Shown here one piece after another: positions 33,436-40,736 of a stretch of DNA of 62,871 nt. The position numbers were made by a program, and so were the translations under genes. Origin of the DNA: Paenibacillus sp. JNUCC32. GTDB lineage: Bacteria > Bacillota > Bacilli > Paenibacillales > Paenibacillaceae. The stretch is from positions 1-62,871 of the forward strand of contig NZ_CP062261.1 of the NCBI RefSeq assembly GCF_014863545.1, written 5' to 3'. Under the pieces are notes generated by a model. That model was given only the letters and a program-made list of their open reading frames with translations. It was not told where the DNA came from and ran no database searches. Every line of letters starts with the position of its first letter. The first letter of the stretch is position 1.

Positions 33436-34174
33436 TCACAGCGCAAATTGTATCTTAAGCGGACCCTGTACGCTCGCTGATACGGATAAGTGCAATCGGA
33501 TGTGTCCGTCATATGTCGCGATGCACGGTTATGCCGGCGATGGCGGACGAGTAGGAGCGGCGGGCCTGCCGTCAGAATACCGGCACCTTACCGTTAACAA
33601 CTCGCCAGCACGCGCCGGACAAGCTGACGTATACGTTGCCGTAGACAAATACGTAGACACGTTTAAGACGGGCGATCGCGTCAAGTCGCTGTACTTGTAT
33701 AGCGCGGAGCCTGGAACGGGTAAGACGACGACGGCTGCCGCACTCCTTAACGAATATCTGACCGCACACTATATCGGATGTCTGCAGCGCGGCGAGACTC
33801 CGCTTGAGCGTCCGGCTTTCTTTCTCGATGTCAACGCCTGGCAGAAAGATTTTAACGCGTTCAATCGTCCGCGCGTTCCGGAAGAGATCGCGGAGCCGGC
33901 CGCAGCACGCTATTACCGTACGATGACGATCGCGTCGAAAGTTCCGTTTCTGGTCCTCGACGATATCGGGGTACGTGACGCAAGTGACGCGTTTCGTGCG
34001 GATCTGCATTCCGTAGTTAATGATCGGACCGCGAACGGATTAACTGACGTATACACTTCGAATATTCCGATGGCGGACATGCTGCGGCTGTTTGACGCCA
34101 GGATTGCGGACCGTATACGCGACATGTGCGGCGAGATTCATTTCGTAGGCAAATCGAAAAGGGGGCGGAGATAG
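33431..34174 (+). CDS. DnaC-like helicase loader ATPase with N-terminal zinc knuckle
   Basis: Loads the replicative helicase. AAA+ core: Walker A EPGTGKTTTAAALL near residues 96-109, Walker B VPFLVLDDIGVRD near 172, and arginine-rich sensor IADRIRDMC. The proposed ATT start at 33431 (GGAGG at 33418-33422, 8-base spacer) adds about 23 residues with cysteines NCILSGPC and DKCNRMC, a plausible four-cysteine zinc site, which an ATG at 33500 would cut. The stop-start overlap ATTAA supports it. The helicase gene follows 4 bases later. Confidence 0.82.
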   Translation: MNHSANCILSGPCTLADTDKCNRMCPSYVAMHGYAGDGGRVGAAGLPSEYRHLTVNNSPARAGQADVYVAVDKYVDTFKTGDRVKSLYLYSAEPGTGKTTTAAALLNEYLTAHYIGCLQRGETPLERPAFFLDVNAWQKDFNAFNRPRVPEEIAEPAAARYYRTMTIASKVPFLVLDDIGVRDASDAFRADLHSVVNDRTANGLTDVYTSNIPMADMLRLFDARIADRIRDMCGEIHFVGKSKRGRR

Positions 34175-34177
34175 CGA

Positions 34178-35518
34178 ATGACTTGCGAACTATTTGTATC
34201 GAAAGTAATCGATGAGAATAACGTAGCCGCGTTTAAGGAGTTCGGCATTGAGCCGGAGAGTTTCGCGACGCCGCTCGAGTCTAGCGTGGTTAAGTTTACG
34301 CTCGATTATGCGAAGGAAAACGGAGGAAGTGCACCAAGTTACGCGACGATCGTTACGAATTTCCCCGACTTCATGTATGTTCCAAGCGTTACGGACTCAT
34401 TCGAATATTTGGCACGAAAAATTAAGGAAAAGGAAGGAAAACAGAGGATTGCGGAGTTGATCAACAAAGAACTCCCTACGTTATACGATTCCTCAGATTC
34501 TGACACGGTAATTTCTACCTTGCAGGAGAGACTTCAATCGATTAAAATGGGAACATCAGTTCGTTGCCAAAAGGGAATTAACGTTAAAGAATCGGCAACG
34601 ACATTTCTAGAAGAGTATGAGAAGCGCCGAAAAGGCGAGTCATTTAAAATTTGGCGGAGTAAGTTTCCGTCTATAAATAAAGCGATCGGAGGCGGATACA
34701 TTAGCGGCAACGTTTACGCATGGTTCGGCCGGTCTGGTCGCGGTAAGTCCGTTGTAACGATGGAGGACGGAATCGAGTCCGCAGCTCAAGGCGCAAATGT
34801 TCTCGTGTGGGCGATGGAGATGTCGCGCTATGAGTGGTTAGCCCGCGCTTACTCATCGTTATCAGCGCGCCAGGGCTTAGTTACCGCAATGATTGACGGC
34901 GCGAAATACGAGGCCGGCTTCGAGAACCGCGCGCTATTAACCGGCAACCTGTCGCCAGAGTTCGAAGAAGGATTGCGCACATTTGCGACTACGCTGCCGG
35001 ACACGCTCGCGGGTAACATAACGCTTCGTGCCGTAGACGATGCGGATTTTAGTGTCCGTACGATCCGTGAGCTTGAGGCGGACATTCGGCGGACAAAGGC
35101 GGACGTCGTCGTAATCGATCCGATCTATTATATGGATTTCGAGGCGAATACATCGCGTACGACAGGCGGAGACGTGGCAGCGACCTCGATCGCCTTACGT
35201 AGAGTGGCCGGAGCAACAGGCGCGGTTATCCACGTTATAACCCAGGCGGAGGAAGATGCGTCGGAAAAGACGGACGGTATTCGCGAGTTGAAGCCGCCAA
35301 AACGTGCGGAAGTCATGAAGAGTAAGGCGATCCTGCAGGACGCGGCGCTCCTTATTGGCGTCGACACATTAGCGCAGGAAGGGCGCGGAATACTCGAACT
35401 CGGTAAGGGACGGAATGGCGGAGAGGATACGCAGGTCGAAATCGTGTTTCTACCTAATTACGGGATCGTCCGCGAGTTCGAAACCGGACAAGCCGCCGCA
35501 CAACAATTTGCGTTCTAG
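34178..35518 (+). CDS. DnaB-like replicative helicase
   Basis: Unwinds the phage fork. A 446-residue RecA-type helicase: N-terminal helical domain, Walker A GRSGRGKS near residues 188-195, Walker B ADVVVIDPIYYMD near 308, and HVITQAEED near 352 (usual H4 Gln). Bases about 34390-34700, encoding the linker, are AT-rich with different codon use, suggesting recombination. It sits between loader and primase genes, a full phage primosome. Confidence 0.85.
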   Translation: MTCELFVSKVIDENNVAAFKEFGIEPESFATPLESSVVKFTLDYAKENGGSAPSYATIVTNFPDFMYVPSVTDSFEYLARKIKEKEGKQRIAELINKELPTLYDSSDSDTVISTLQERLQSIKMGTSVRCQKGINVKESATTFLEEYEKRRKGESFKIWRSKFPSINKAIGGGYISGNVYAWFGRSGRGKSVVTMEDGIESAAQGANVLVWAMEMSRYEWLARAYSSLSARQGLVTAMIDGAKYEAGFENRALLTGNLSPEFEEGLRTFATTLPDTLAGNITLRAVDDADFSVRTIRELEADIRRTKADVVVIDPIYYMDFEANTSRTTGGDVAATSIALRRVAGATGAVIHVITQAEEDASEKTDGIRELKPPKRAEVMKSKAILQDAALLIGVDTLAQEGRGILELGKGRNGGEDTQVEIVFLPNYGIVREFETGQAAAQQFAF

Positions 35519-35539
35519 CGTGGGATTTCGGACAACTTT

Positions 35540-35555
35540 CGTATAGCTATATAAG
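35540..35555 (+). repeat. 16-bp repeat cgtatagctatataag, copy 2
   Basis: Exact copy of 30453-30468, in the 49-bp gap before the 35568 gene and ending at its GGGAGG site. Confidence 0.6.
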
Positions 35556-35567
35556 GGAGGCGTAAAC

Positions 35568-35723
35568 ATGACAATCGAATCTGTTGCTAATGCCGTAAAG
35601 GAGCTGGCCGGTCTCTTCAACTGTTCGTATGAAGACGTATGGAGACGGTATATGCATCCCGCGATCACTGACGGTTTCACTTTCGAGGAGGTATTTCCGC
35701 ACATTAACGGAGAAGGCGTATGA
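35568..35723 (+). CDS. small hypothetical protein
   Basis: A 51-residue protein (MTIESVANAVKELAGLFNCS..., helical). GGGAGG precedes the ATG; its stop overlaps the primase start (ATGA). Could be a primosome accessory by position only. Confidence 0.5.
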   Translation: MTIESVANAVKELAGLFNCSYEDVWRRYMHPAITDGFTFEEVFPHINGEGV

Positions 35724-36700
35724 ACATTCCAATCGACGTACGCGCCGAACTCGAACTCTTCGAATGGGAGCGTGCAACTTGGACGCATGACCGCTTAATC
35801 GCCGTATCACCGTTCCGCTATGACCGCACGCCATCATTCTACGTTTATACTGCGGACACGGCCGACGCTAAATCCGGCTATTGGGGCGATCCTGGCGCAC
35901 GCGATCCGGAATGGCAACGTGGCGGCATCGTTAAGCTGCTGGCCTTCCTACGCAACGAAACGCCGGCCGAAACGCTTGAGTATTTGCGCGATAAGTACGG
36001 AGAGGACACGAGCGCCAACTCGGACGGACTTCCGCAACTTAAACCGCTGAGACTCACGCAGGAGACGGCGCGACGGTACCGACCGCTCGATAGCGCGATT
36101 CTCGACCACTACAAGTGGCGCCATCCGTATTTAGGCGAGCGCAGCATTAGCGAACCGGTCCAACGGCTCATGCGCATCGGATTCGACCGCGAAAGGAATG
36201 CCGTAGTTATTCCGTGGTTCAATCCGGACGGAAGTCTCGGCGCGATCAAGTATAGGCGCGTAGATACGAAGGTCTTCTGGTACGAACGAGGCGGACGGCC
36301 AATCCGCGACATGCTCTACGGAATCGATGTCGTGTATGCGAGGCGGCTGCGTAAGGTGGCGCTAGTGGAGGCGGAGGTTGACGCTATGACGTTGATGTCG
36401 GCTGGAATACCCGCGATAGCAACCGGTGGCGCTACGTCCTGGAACGCCGGTAAGCGCGATATGATAGCGAGGTCACCGATCGAGGAGGTCGTGATTCTGC
36501 GCGATGTGGACGCTGCAGGCCGGCAATGGCGTAATCGAATCGTGGCGGACTTGCGCGGGAGTGTAGGCGTATCTATTGCGATAGTACCAAGTTACGTGAA
36601 GGATGCGAACGAGTTAGCGAGAATAAAGGGACTTACTGCCCTAAACAATAGTTACAAAAACGCAATTTATATCGACACTTTACACAGACATGTTATATAA
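35720..36700 (+). CDS. DnaG-like primase (Toprim)
   Basis: Makes RNA primers. The 326-residue protein keeps SPFRYDRTPSFYVY, the CHC2-domain core, but shows no cysteine zinc ligands, so its zinc domain looks degenerate. The Toprim part has VALVEAEVDAMTLMSAG, then IATGGATSWNAGKR and VVILRDVDAAGRQWR, giving the Glu and DxD acidic residues. It is about half the usual length of cellular DnaG and lacks a helicase-binding tail. Confidence 0.85.
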   Translation: MNIPIDVRAELELFEWERATWTHDRLIAVSPFRYDRTPSFYVYTADTADAKSGYWGDPGARDPEWQRGGIVKLLAFLRNETPAETLEYLRDKYGEDTSANSDGLPQLKPLRLTQETARRYRPLDSAILDHYKWRHPYLGERSISEPVQRLMRIGFDRERNAVVIPWFNPDGSLGAIKYRRVDTKVFWYERGGRPIRDMLYGIDVVYARRLRKVALVEAEVDAMTLMSAGIPAIATGGATSWNAGKRDMIARSPIEEVVILRDVDAAGRQWRNRIVADLRGSVGVSIAIVPSYVKDANELARIKGLTALNNSYKNAIYIDTLHRHVI

Positions 36701-36766
36701 TGGAAGTCACCGTGCAGGATTGTGGACGAGATGCCTGCGCAGGAACGAAAGTTCCTACGGGTAGCG

Positions 36767-36982
36767 CTACCGCCATTTCCAAACGTAAAGGTCAACCGGT
36801 TCGACGCCGAGAGCGCCTGATACTATTATGGCAATCCGGAGAGGCATATCTTTTGTCCGCATTGTATCGTACGAGGATAACGTTGATTTGCTTATCCCTG
36901 TGCGGCGAGATAGTTCGCCTAATGACCAGCCTTTTTCGCTAGCAAGATCGGAGATACGGCAGCGCACGGCAACAGGTACCAT
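36767..36982 (-). CDS. Xre-family regulator
   Basis: A 71-residue Cro/CI-type protein: ISDLASEKGWSLGELSRRTGISKSTLSSYDTMRTKDMPL holds the HTH. GGAGGAG lies 7 bases before its ATG on the minus strand, which decides the coding strand; the plus-strand frames here are shadows. It is divergent from the sigma-like gene, suggesting an early-to-middle switch. Confidence 0.75.
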   Translation of the reverse strand: MVPVAVRCRISDLASEKGWSLGELSRRTGISKSTLSSYDTMRTKDMPLRIAIIVSGALGVEPVDLYVWKWR

Positions 36983-37053
36983 GTGTGCGCTCCTCCAAGT
37001 CGGTGTTAGAAATTTTACCCAAAAATAATTTTAGCATATTTTTCATTTCAAAG

Positions 37054-37092
37054 TGTACGGTTTTGGATTGAAGTACGTCTAAGTATATGTAA
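37054..37092 (+). promoter_or_regulatory. conserved 39-bp element, copy C, before the sigma-like gene
   Basis: TGTACGGTTT (37054-37063), then AGTACGTCTAAG and TATATGTAA (ending 37092); 33 of 39 positions match the 51242 copy with no gaps. It lies 28 bp before the TTG start of a sigma-like factor. TGTACGGTTT and CGTCTA sit about 12-15 bases apart, like an ECF -35/-10 pair. Confidence 0.6.
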
Positions 37093-37120
37093 CGCACAAA
37101 ATTGAAAAGAGGTGAGTTGT

Positions 37121-37783
37121 TTGAGTCTTGAAAAACTGAATAAAGCGTTCCAGGAGTACAAAGCCAACTCTTGCGAAGAGTCACTAGTCTTGATGTACAA
37201 GATCGCAAGGAAAGTATTCCTCATTCCAAATCGCGGGAAATTAATCACCATGGGATACATAGACCCGAATGATGCGGACACGATTTTTGATGATGTTTTT
37301 TGGAAACTATCCAAAGACCGAGAAATCAAAGAGTTCGCCCTAGCAATGCGAACGTCGCTTCGGAACGCAAGGATCGACTTCGTGAGGTCTGAGAGCAGCC
37401 GAAGGAAGAAGATCGAGCACTACCTGGACGAGCATACCACAGAGAGTGAAGGCGCGCCAACGCTGGTACTCAAAGCTGATGTGGATGTCGAAGGGGAAGC
37501 GCTTCAAAATGAAGAAAAGAAGAGAACCAACCAGCGCCAACTGATTGATTCCCTTCTCGAATCTGCCAAGATTCTGTTAGATCCAACGATGATTGCCGTC
37601 ATCGAAGGAACCATGCGCGGTGAGACTCCGAATGCGATCGCAAAATCGCTCGGGCTTCAACGCAACACCGTAGACCGTAAACTACGACGTCTTGCTCGAA
37701 ACTATGACCGCAAAGTTCACGGAGATTTATCCGATTACTTGCCGAAAAGTCTTCGGCTAAGAAGCGAGTTTATATCGGCCTAG
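37121..37783 (+). CDS. sigma-70-family (ECF-like) RNA polymerase sigma factor
   Basis: A 220-residue protein with region-2-like DADTIFDDVFWKLSKDREIKEFA...SLRNARIDFVRSESSRRKK (about residues 45-95) and a region-4 HTH (MIAVIEGTMRGETPNAIAKSLGLQRNTVDRKLRRLARNY in outline, 165-205). It could redirect host polymerase to phage promoters. TTG 37121 follows AGAGGTG. Codon use differs from neighbours (more CTT, AAG, GAA), suggesting transfer. Preceded by copy C of the 39-bp element. Confidence 0.75.
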   Translation: MSLEKLNKAFQEYKANSCEESLVLMYKIARKVFLIPNRGKLITMGYIDPNDADTIFDDVFWKLSKDREIKEFALAMRTSLRNARIDFVRSESSRRKKIEHYLDEHTTESEGAPTLVLKADVDVEGEALQNEEKKRTNQRQLIDSLLESAKILLDPTMIAVIEGTMRGETPNAIAKSLGLQRNTVDRKLRRLARNYDRKVHGDLSDYLPKSLRLRSEFISA

Positions 37784-37794
37784 GTAGAAAAACC

Positions 37795-37827
37795 GAGAAC
37801 GGCTTTTCAGGCATGAAAGTCGTTCTC
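37795..37827. terminator. imperfect terminator hairpin
   Basis: GAGAACG-gcttttc pairs with gaaagt-CGTTCTC. On the plus strand an A/T-rich tail lacks a clean T run; on the minus strand GGTTTTTC follows, so it may act leftward. Confidence 0.4.
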
Positions 37828-37976
37828 AATTAAATTATAACATACAAGACGCTTATGTATAATACTTACCTAAAAATTCCAATAGTATACCTCGACGTTT
37901 AATATTTTACTCAAAAATTGAGTGCTTGTCAAACGCTTCTTTAACCATGCCCAAAACTCTAACGGAGGCTAACTAT

Positions 37977-38144
37977 ATGACTACAATACGGCTAACAGCG
38001 GGAAAGGTTTCGTTTTCCCCGAAAAATAATTCGAAAAATCCACGCAGCGTTGACGTCGCCTATCACGGAGGCATCGAAGAACACGAAGATATCGCGGATT
38101 ACTATTCGCCAGAACTCACGTTGAAAGGGGTGCGCGTCGGATGA
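37977..38144 (+). CDS. small hypothetical protein
   Basis: A 55-residue protein (TTIRLTAGKVSFSPKNNSKN...). ATG 37977 follows CGGAGG; an upstream ATG at 37926 lacks a ribosome site. Its stop overlaps the next ATG. The 190 bp upstream is AT-rich and probably carries the operon promoter. Confidence 0.5.
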   Translation: MTTIRLTAGKVSFSPKNNSKNPRSVDVAYHGGIEEHEDIADYYSPELTLKGVRVG

Positions 38145-38707
38145 GTATCGCTATTGATCCGAAGGCCGGCACGCATTTCACCGGCAAGATATTCGTCACT
38201 CCTCACGCTTGCGACCGCGCAACCGAACATTTCGGAATCGACCGCAGCAAGGCGCCAATGTTCGTAATGGATATCCTGCGCAAAGCCGCGCTAATCGATC
38301 CGGACGTAATCGACGATAACGGAAACTCCGCCCGCATGTTCGCACATAACCGCGTTGTCCTTATCGTATCGCCGACGGAATCGACCGTTATCACAATCCA
38401 TCCGCAATCGCAGGCTAACGAGATTGTACGCAGTCCGATCGAAAGGATTATCCAACGCGCGATTAAGGCGGCTCAGCGCAAAGAGGTACGCGAAACTAAA
38501 CGTATTACGGTACAGAAGGCGGAGTTAATGGTTGAGCGCGCTAACTGCGAATTACGGCAAGCGAAGTCTGAATCCGTTAAGGTTATCGCCGATATGAACG
38601 CAAAGATAACGGAAATTGACGTTGAAATTGCGAAATTGGAACGCGAATTGTTCGATATCAAACGCGAAAAGAAGACGATTATGAAAAGCGTAGCTGCTTA
38701 CGTTTGA
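38141..38707 (+). CDS. hypothetical protein with C-terminal coiled coil
   Basis: A 188-residue protein: an alpha/beta N-terminal domain (FVTPHACDRATEHFGIDRSKAPM..., HNRVVLIVSPTESTVITIHP) resembling a RelE-type or toxin-like fold in outline, and a C-terminal coiled coil from about residue 105. I cannot name a function. It directly precedes the putative structured RNA. Confidence 0.55.
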   Translation: MSIAIDPKAGTHFTGKIFVTPHACDRATEHFGIDRSKAPMFVMDILRKAALIDPDVIDDNGNSARMFAHNRVVLIVSPTESTVITIHPQSQANEIVRSPIERIIQRAIKAAQRKEVRETKRITVQKAELMVERANCELRQAKSESVKVIADMNAKITEIDVEIAKLERELFDIKREKKTIMKSVAAYV

Positions 38708-38712
38708 ATAAT

Positions 38713-38970
38713 GCCGATGTTCCTGCGTCGGCTACGCGTTATCAACGTGAAGGACCGGGGTATCTCGGTCGCCGAATCCGCGTGTTTCGGAAAGTAGCGT
38801 TGATGTCGCGTCACGGGCGCAGGAAAGACGTGTCCGAGCGGAAGGAGCCGTGAACCATGCGGAGACTGCGAAAGCTCTCACCGCGCACGTAGAGAGGAGG
38901 GCCGCGGAATAATCCGCCGTCACCTTGCCGAAGCGTAAGCCGCAAACCTGCGGGTCGACACGTAGGCGAG
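38713..38970 (+). ncRNA. putative large structured noncoding RNA
   Basis: The 306-bp gap 38708-39013 has no credible gene but many perfect helices: TTCCTGCG (38720-38727) with CGCAGGAA (38818-38825); CGCG-tt-ATCAACG (38735-38747) with CGTTGAT-gt-CGCG (38798-38810), enclosing GACCG/CGGTC (38753/38766) and CCGAA/TTCGG (38772/38786) as a three-way junction. Then ACGTG/CACGT (38828/38886), GCGGA-ataa-TCCGC (38904-38917), CTTGCC/GGCGAG (38924/38965) and CCGCA-aacc-TGCGG (38940-38953). GCCGA (38713-38717) can pair with TCGGC (38728-38732) as a pseudoknot. No match to tmRNA, RNase P or 6S was recognised. Confidence 0.55.
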
Positions 38971-39013
38971 CGCAATCCTTCCGCACAAAATAAACGAAAA
39001 GGAACGTGATTAA

Positions 39014-39790
39014 ATGTCCATTCGCGACCAACTGAAAAAGCGTGAAGAGGAACGCAGCGCACCGAAAGGAAACGGACTGAACGACGGATTGCCGGAAGGC
39101 GTAACGCGATATGTCCGACTTGGTGCGGAATTGAAAGATGGCCGCCAATTCGTTATGCTCGCAGACCCGGATAATTGGTTCTTCTACCACTGCCACGAGG
39201 ACGGAGATTACGCCACGCGCGCAACTTACGTCAGAAAACACACTTGTCTCCATTCTCCGAAAGAAGTCGGCGCCAACTTTACCGCGTATCAAAAGCCGAA
39301 TGGCGGCGTATGCATCTCGTGCAAAGCGAAGGCCAAGCGCAAACTCTACTTTATGATTCCGGTATTCGACCTCGAGTATATGACTTGGCGCGTCCTGGAC
39401 GTTAAAGAGTTCCACGCGAATAACTTAATCGGCGACTACGACAAACTCGAGAAGGCCGCGAAGAAATTCAACAAGGAATATTCGATCGTAGGCGACGTAA
39501 TCAAAATCGGAAAGACGTCCGACGGTAAGTCGTATTCCCTCGAATCGGGCGACGCAGACGTACCGGCAGAGGCCGCTCAGTTTGTGGGATTCGCGTTCCC
39601 TTACGAAGAACTCGCCAATTTCCGCGAAGAGGACGATATCATCGCGCTGCTTAACGAGGCCGATCCGGACCATATCGATAAGTCCGTATTGCCTGGCGAC
39701 ACTGTCCAGACAAAAACGCAATCCAACGATAACGTAACGCCAATCGACGACGGACCGCTCGACATTTCGGAAGAGGACTTGCCGTTCTAA
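39014..39790 (+). CDS. single-stranded DNA-binding protein
   Basis: A 258-residue ssDNA-binding protein of the phage gp32-like type: a basic N-terminus, a Cys/His cluster (HTCLHSPKE...GGVCISCKAKAKRK, near residues 75-105) that may bind zinc, and an acidic C-terminal tail ending DISEEDLPF, the hallmark used to contact partner proteins. It lies just after the structured RNA and among replication genes. Confidence 0.8.
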   Translation: MSIRDQLKKREEERSAPKGNGLNDGLPEGVTRYVRLGAELKDGRQFVMLADPDNWFFYHCHEDGDYATRATYVRKHTCLHSPKEVGANFTAYQKPNGGVCISCKAKAKRKLYFMIPVFDLEYMTWRVLDVKEFHANNLIGDYDKLEKAAKKFNKEYSIVGDVIKIGKTSDGKSYSLESGDADVPAEAAQFVGFAFPYEELANFREEDDIIALLNEADPDHIDKSVLPGDTVQTKTQSNDNVTPIDDGPLDISEEDLPF

Positions 39791-39820
39791 CACGCAATCA
39801 ACCGAAAGGAGGCGGCACAT

Positions 39821-40069
39821 ATGGACGTAGCAGGCCCGGAAATGCGCAATGTTACCGTCTTACTCAACGTTAGGGATGCGAAGAAGCTGCCGCAAACGGG
39901 CGCCTATCTTTCGAAGTTCCTGACGAATCTAACGCAAGAACACGGACTGTTTGCGGTCAGCATAGCGGTGAGCGTCGAACCTGCGGAGTCAACCGCGTTC
40001 GGCGCCGCACAGCCGCCGGAGGAGTCTAACGAAATCGAAATCGTATGTATACCGGAAGGGGACGAATGA
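39821..40069 (+). CDS. hypothetical protein
   Basis: Unrecognised 82-residue alpha/beta protein (VTVLLNVRDAKKLPQTGAYLSKFLTNLTQ) with an acidic C-terminus. AAAGGAGG precedes the ATG. It abuts the next gene. Confidence 0.55.
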   Translation: MDVAGPEMRNVTVLLNVRDAKKLPQTGAYLSKFLTNLTQEHGLFAVSIAVSVEPAESTAFGAAQPPEESNEIEIVCIPEGDE

Positions 40070-40516
40070 ATGGCGCACATTACTGAAATCGTTGGACAAG
40101 TATCGGAGGCTTTCGCACGGACGGCGTTAATCTGCGCCGGCTGGACGGTGGCGAAGACGGAGACGCGGGAATCATACGACATTGTGGCGCGAGAGCCTAA
40201 TAATGGCGCATGGAAAACGTTCCAAGTCAAGACGATCAAGCTCCGCTCGGACCGCCGTAATGAAATGGTCGTTTATGCGCGGAAAGGTAACGGAGAGGCT
40301 TATACGCAGCCAGAAGCCGACTATATTATTGGCGTACTTGGCGCGAAAGAAGCCGAAGCACCGCGCGTTTGGGTATTCGAAAATACCGGACTTACCGAGT
40401 ATTGGGCTACGGAAGCGAGCGCAGAAAAGCGTTGGATTGAACTTCCGCTAAGTATTCAGCGCGAAATCTATACGCAGCAGACGCTGGACGGTCCCGTTGA
40501 GGTTGCGGCGGTATGA
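40070..40516 (+). CDS. PD-(D/E)xK-type nuclease-like protein
   Basis: A 148-residue protein whose core GWTVAKTETRESYDIVARE...WKTFQVKTIKLR matches the acid-(x)n-QxK signature of Holliday-junction-resolvase-like/restriction-type nucleases (Asp near 42, QVK near 60). Candidate resolvase or repair nuclease in the replication block. The starts and stops overlap those of neighbours. Confidence 0.65.
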   Translation: MAHITEIVGQVSEAFARTALICAGWTVAKTETRESYDIVAREPNNGAWKTFQVKTIKLRSDRRNEMVVYARKGNGEAYTQPEADYIIGVLGAKEAEAPRVWVFENTGLTEYWATEASAEKRWIELPLSIQREIYTQQTLDGPVEVAAV

Positions 40517-40734
40517 CGCAGTTTGACCGTTTCGCACCGCCAGACGAGCCGGCCGTAGTCGCAGAGTGTGCGTATTGTCACCGCGAAATCTACGCAGGCG
40601 ACGAGGTTAAGCGGATTGATGACGTGGGCGGCTACGTTCACGCTAATTACGGAACGGACTGCGCAGTCAAGTACGCAGAAGAACGAGTATACGACGCAAT
40701 GGGAACGATTAATATCCGAGGGGAGATCGATTAA
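40513..40734 (+). CDS. small zinc-binding protein
   Basis: A 73-residue protein with C-A-Y-C, then VHANYGTDC: four metal ligands (C, C, H, C), a treble-clef-like finger. Overlaps the previous stop. Function unknown. Confidence 0.55.
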   Translation: MTQFDRFAPPDEPAVVAECAYCHREIYAGDEVKRIDDVGGYVHANYGTDCAVKYAEERVYDAMGTINIRGEID

Positions 40735-40736
40735 AT

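Noticed and set aside
36700..36942. Plus-strand frame after primase
   Set aside because: The minus strand holds a recognisable Xre gene with GGAGGAG; the plus frame has none.
38732..39415. A 227-codon minus-strand frame across the RNA candidate and ssDNA-binding gene
   Set aside because: No ribosome site or sensible protein; the plus-strand SSB with its acidic tail is clear.
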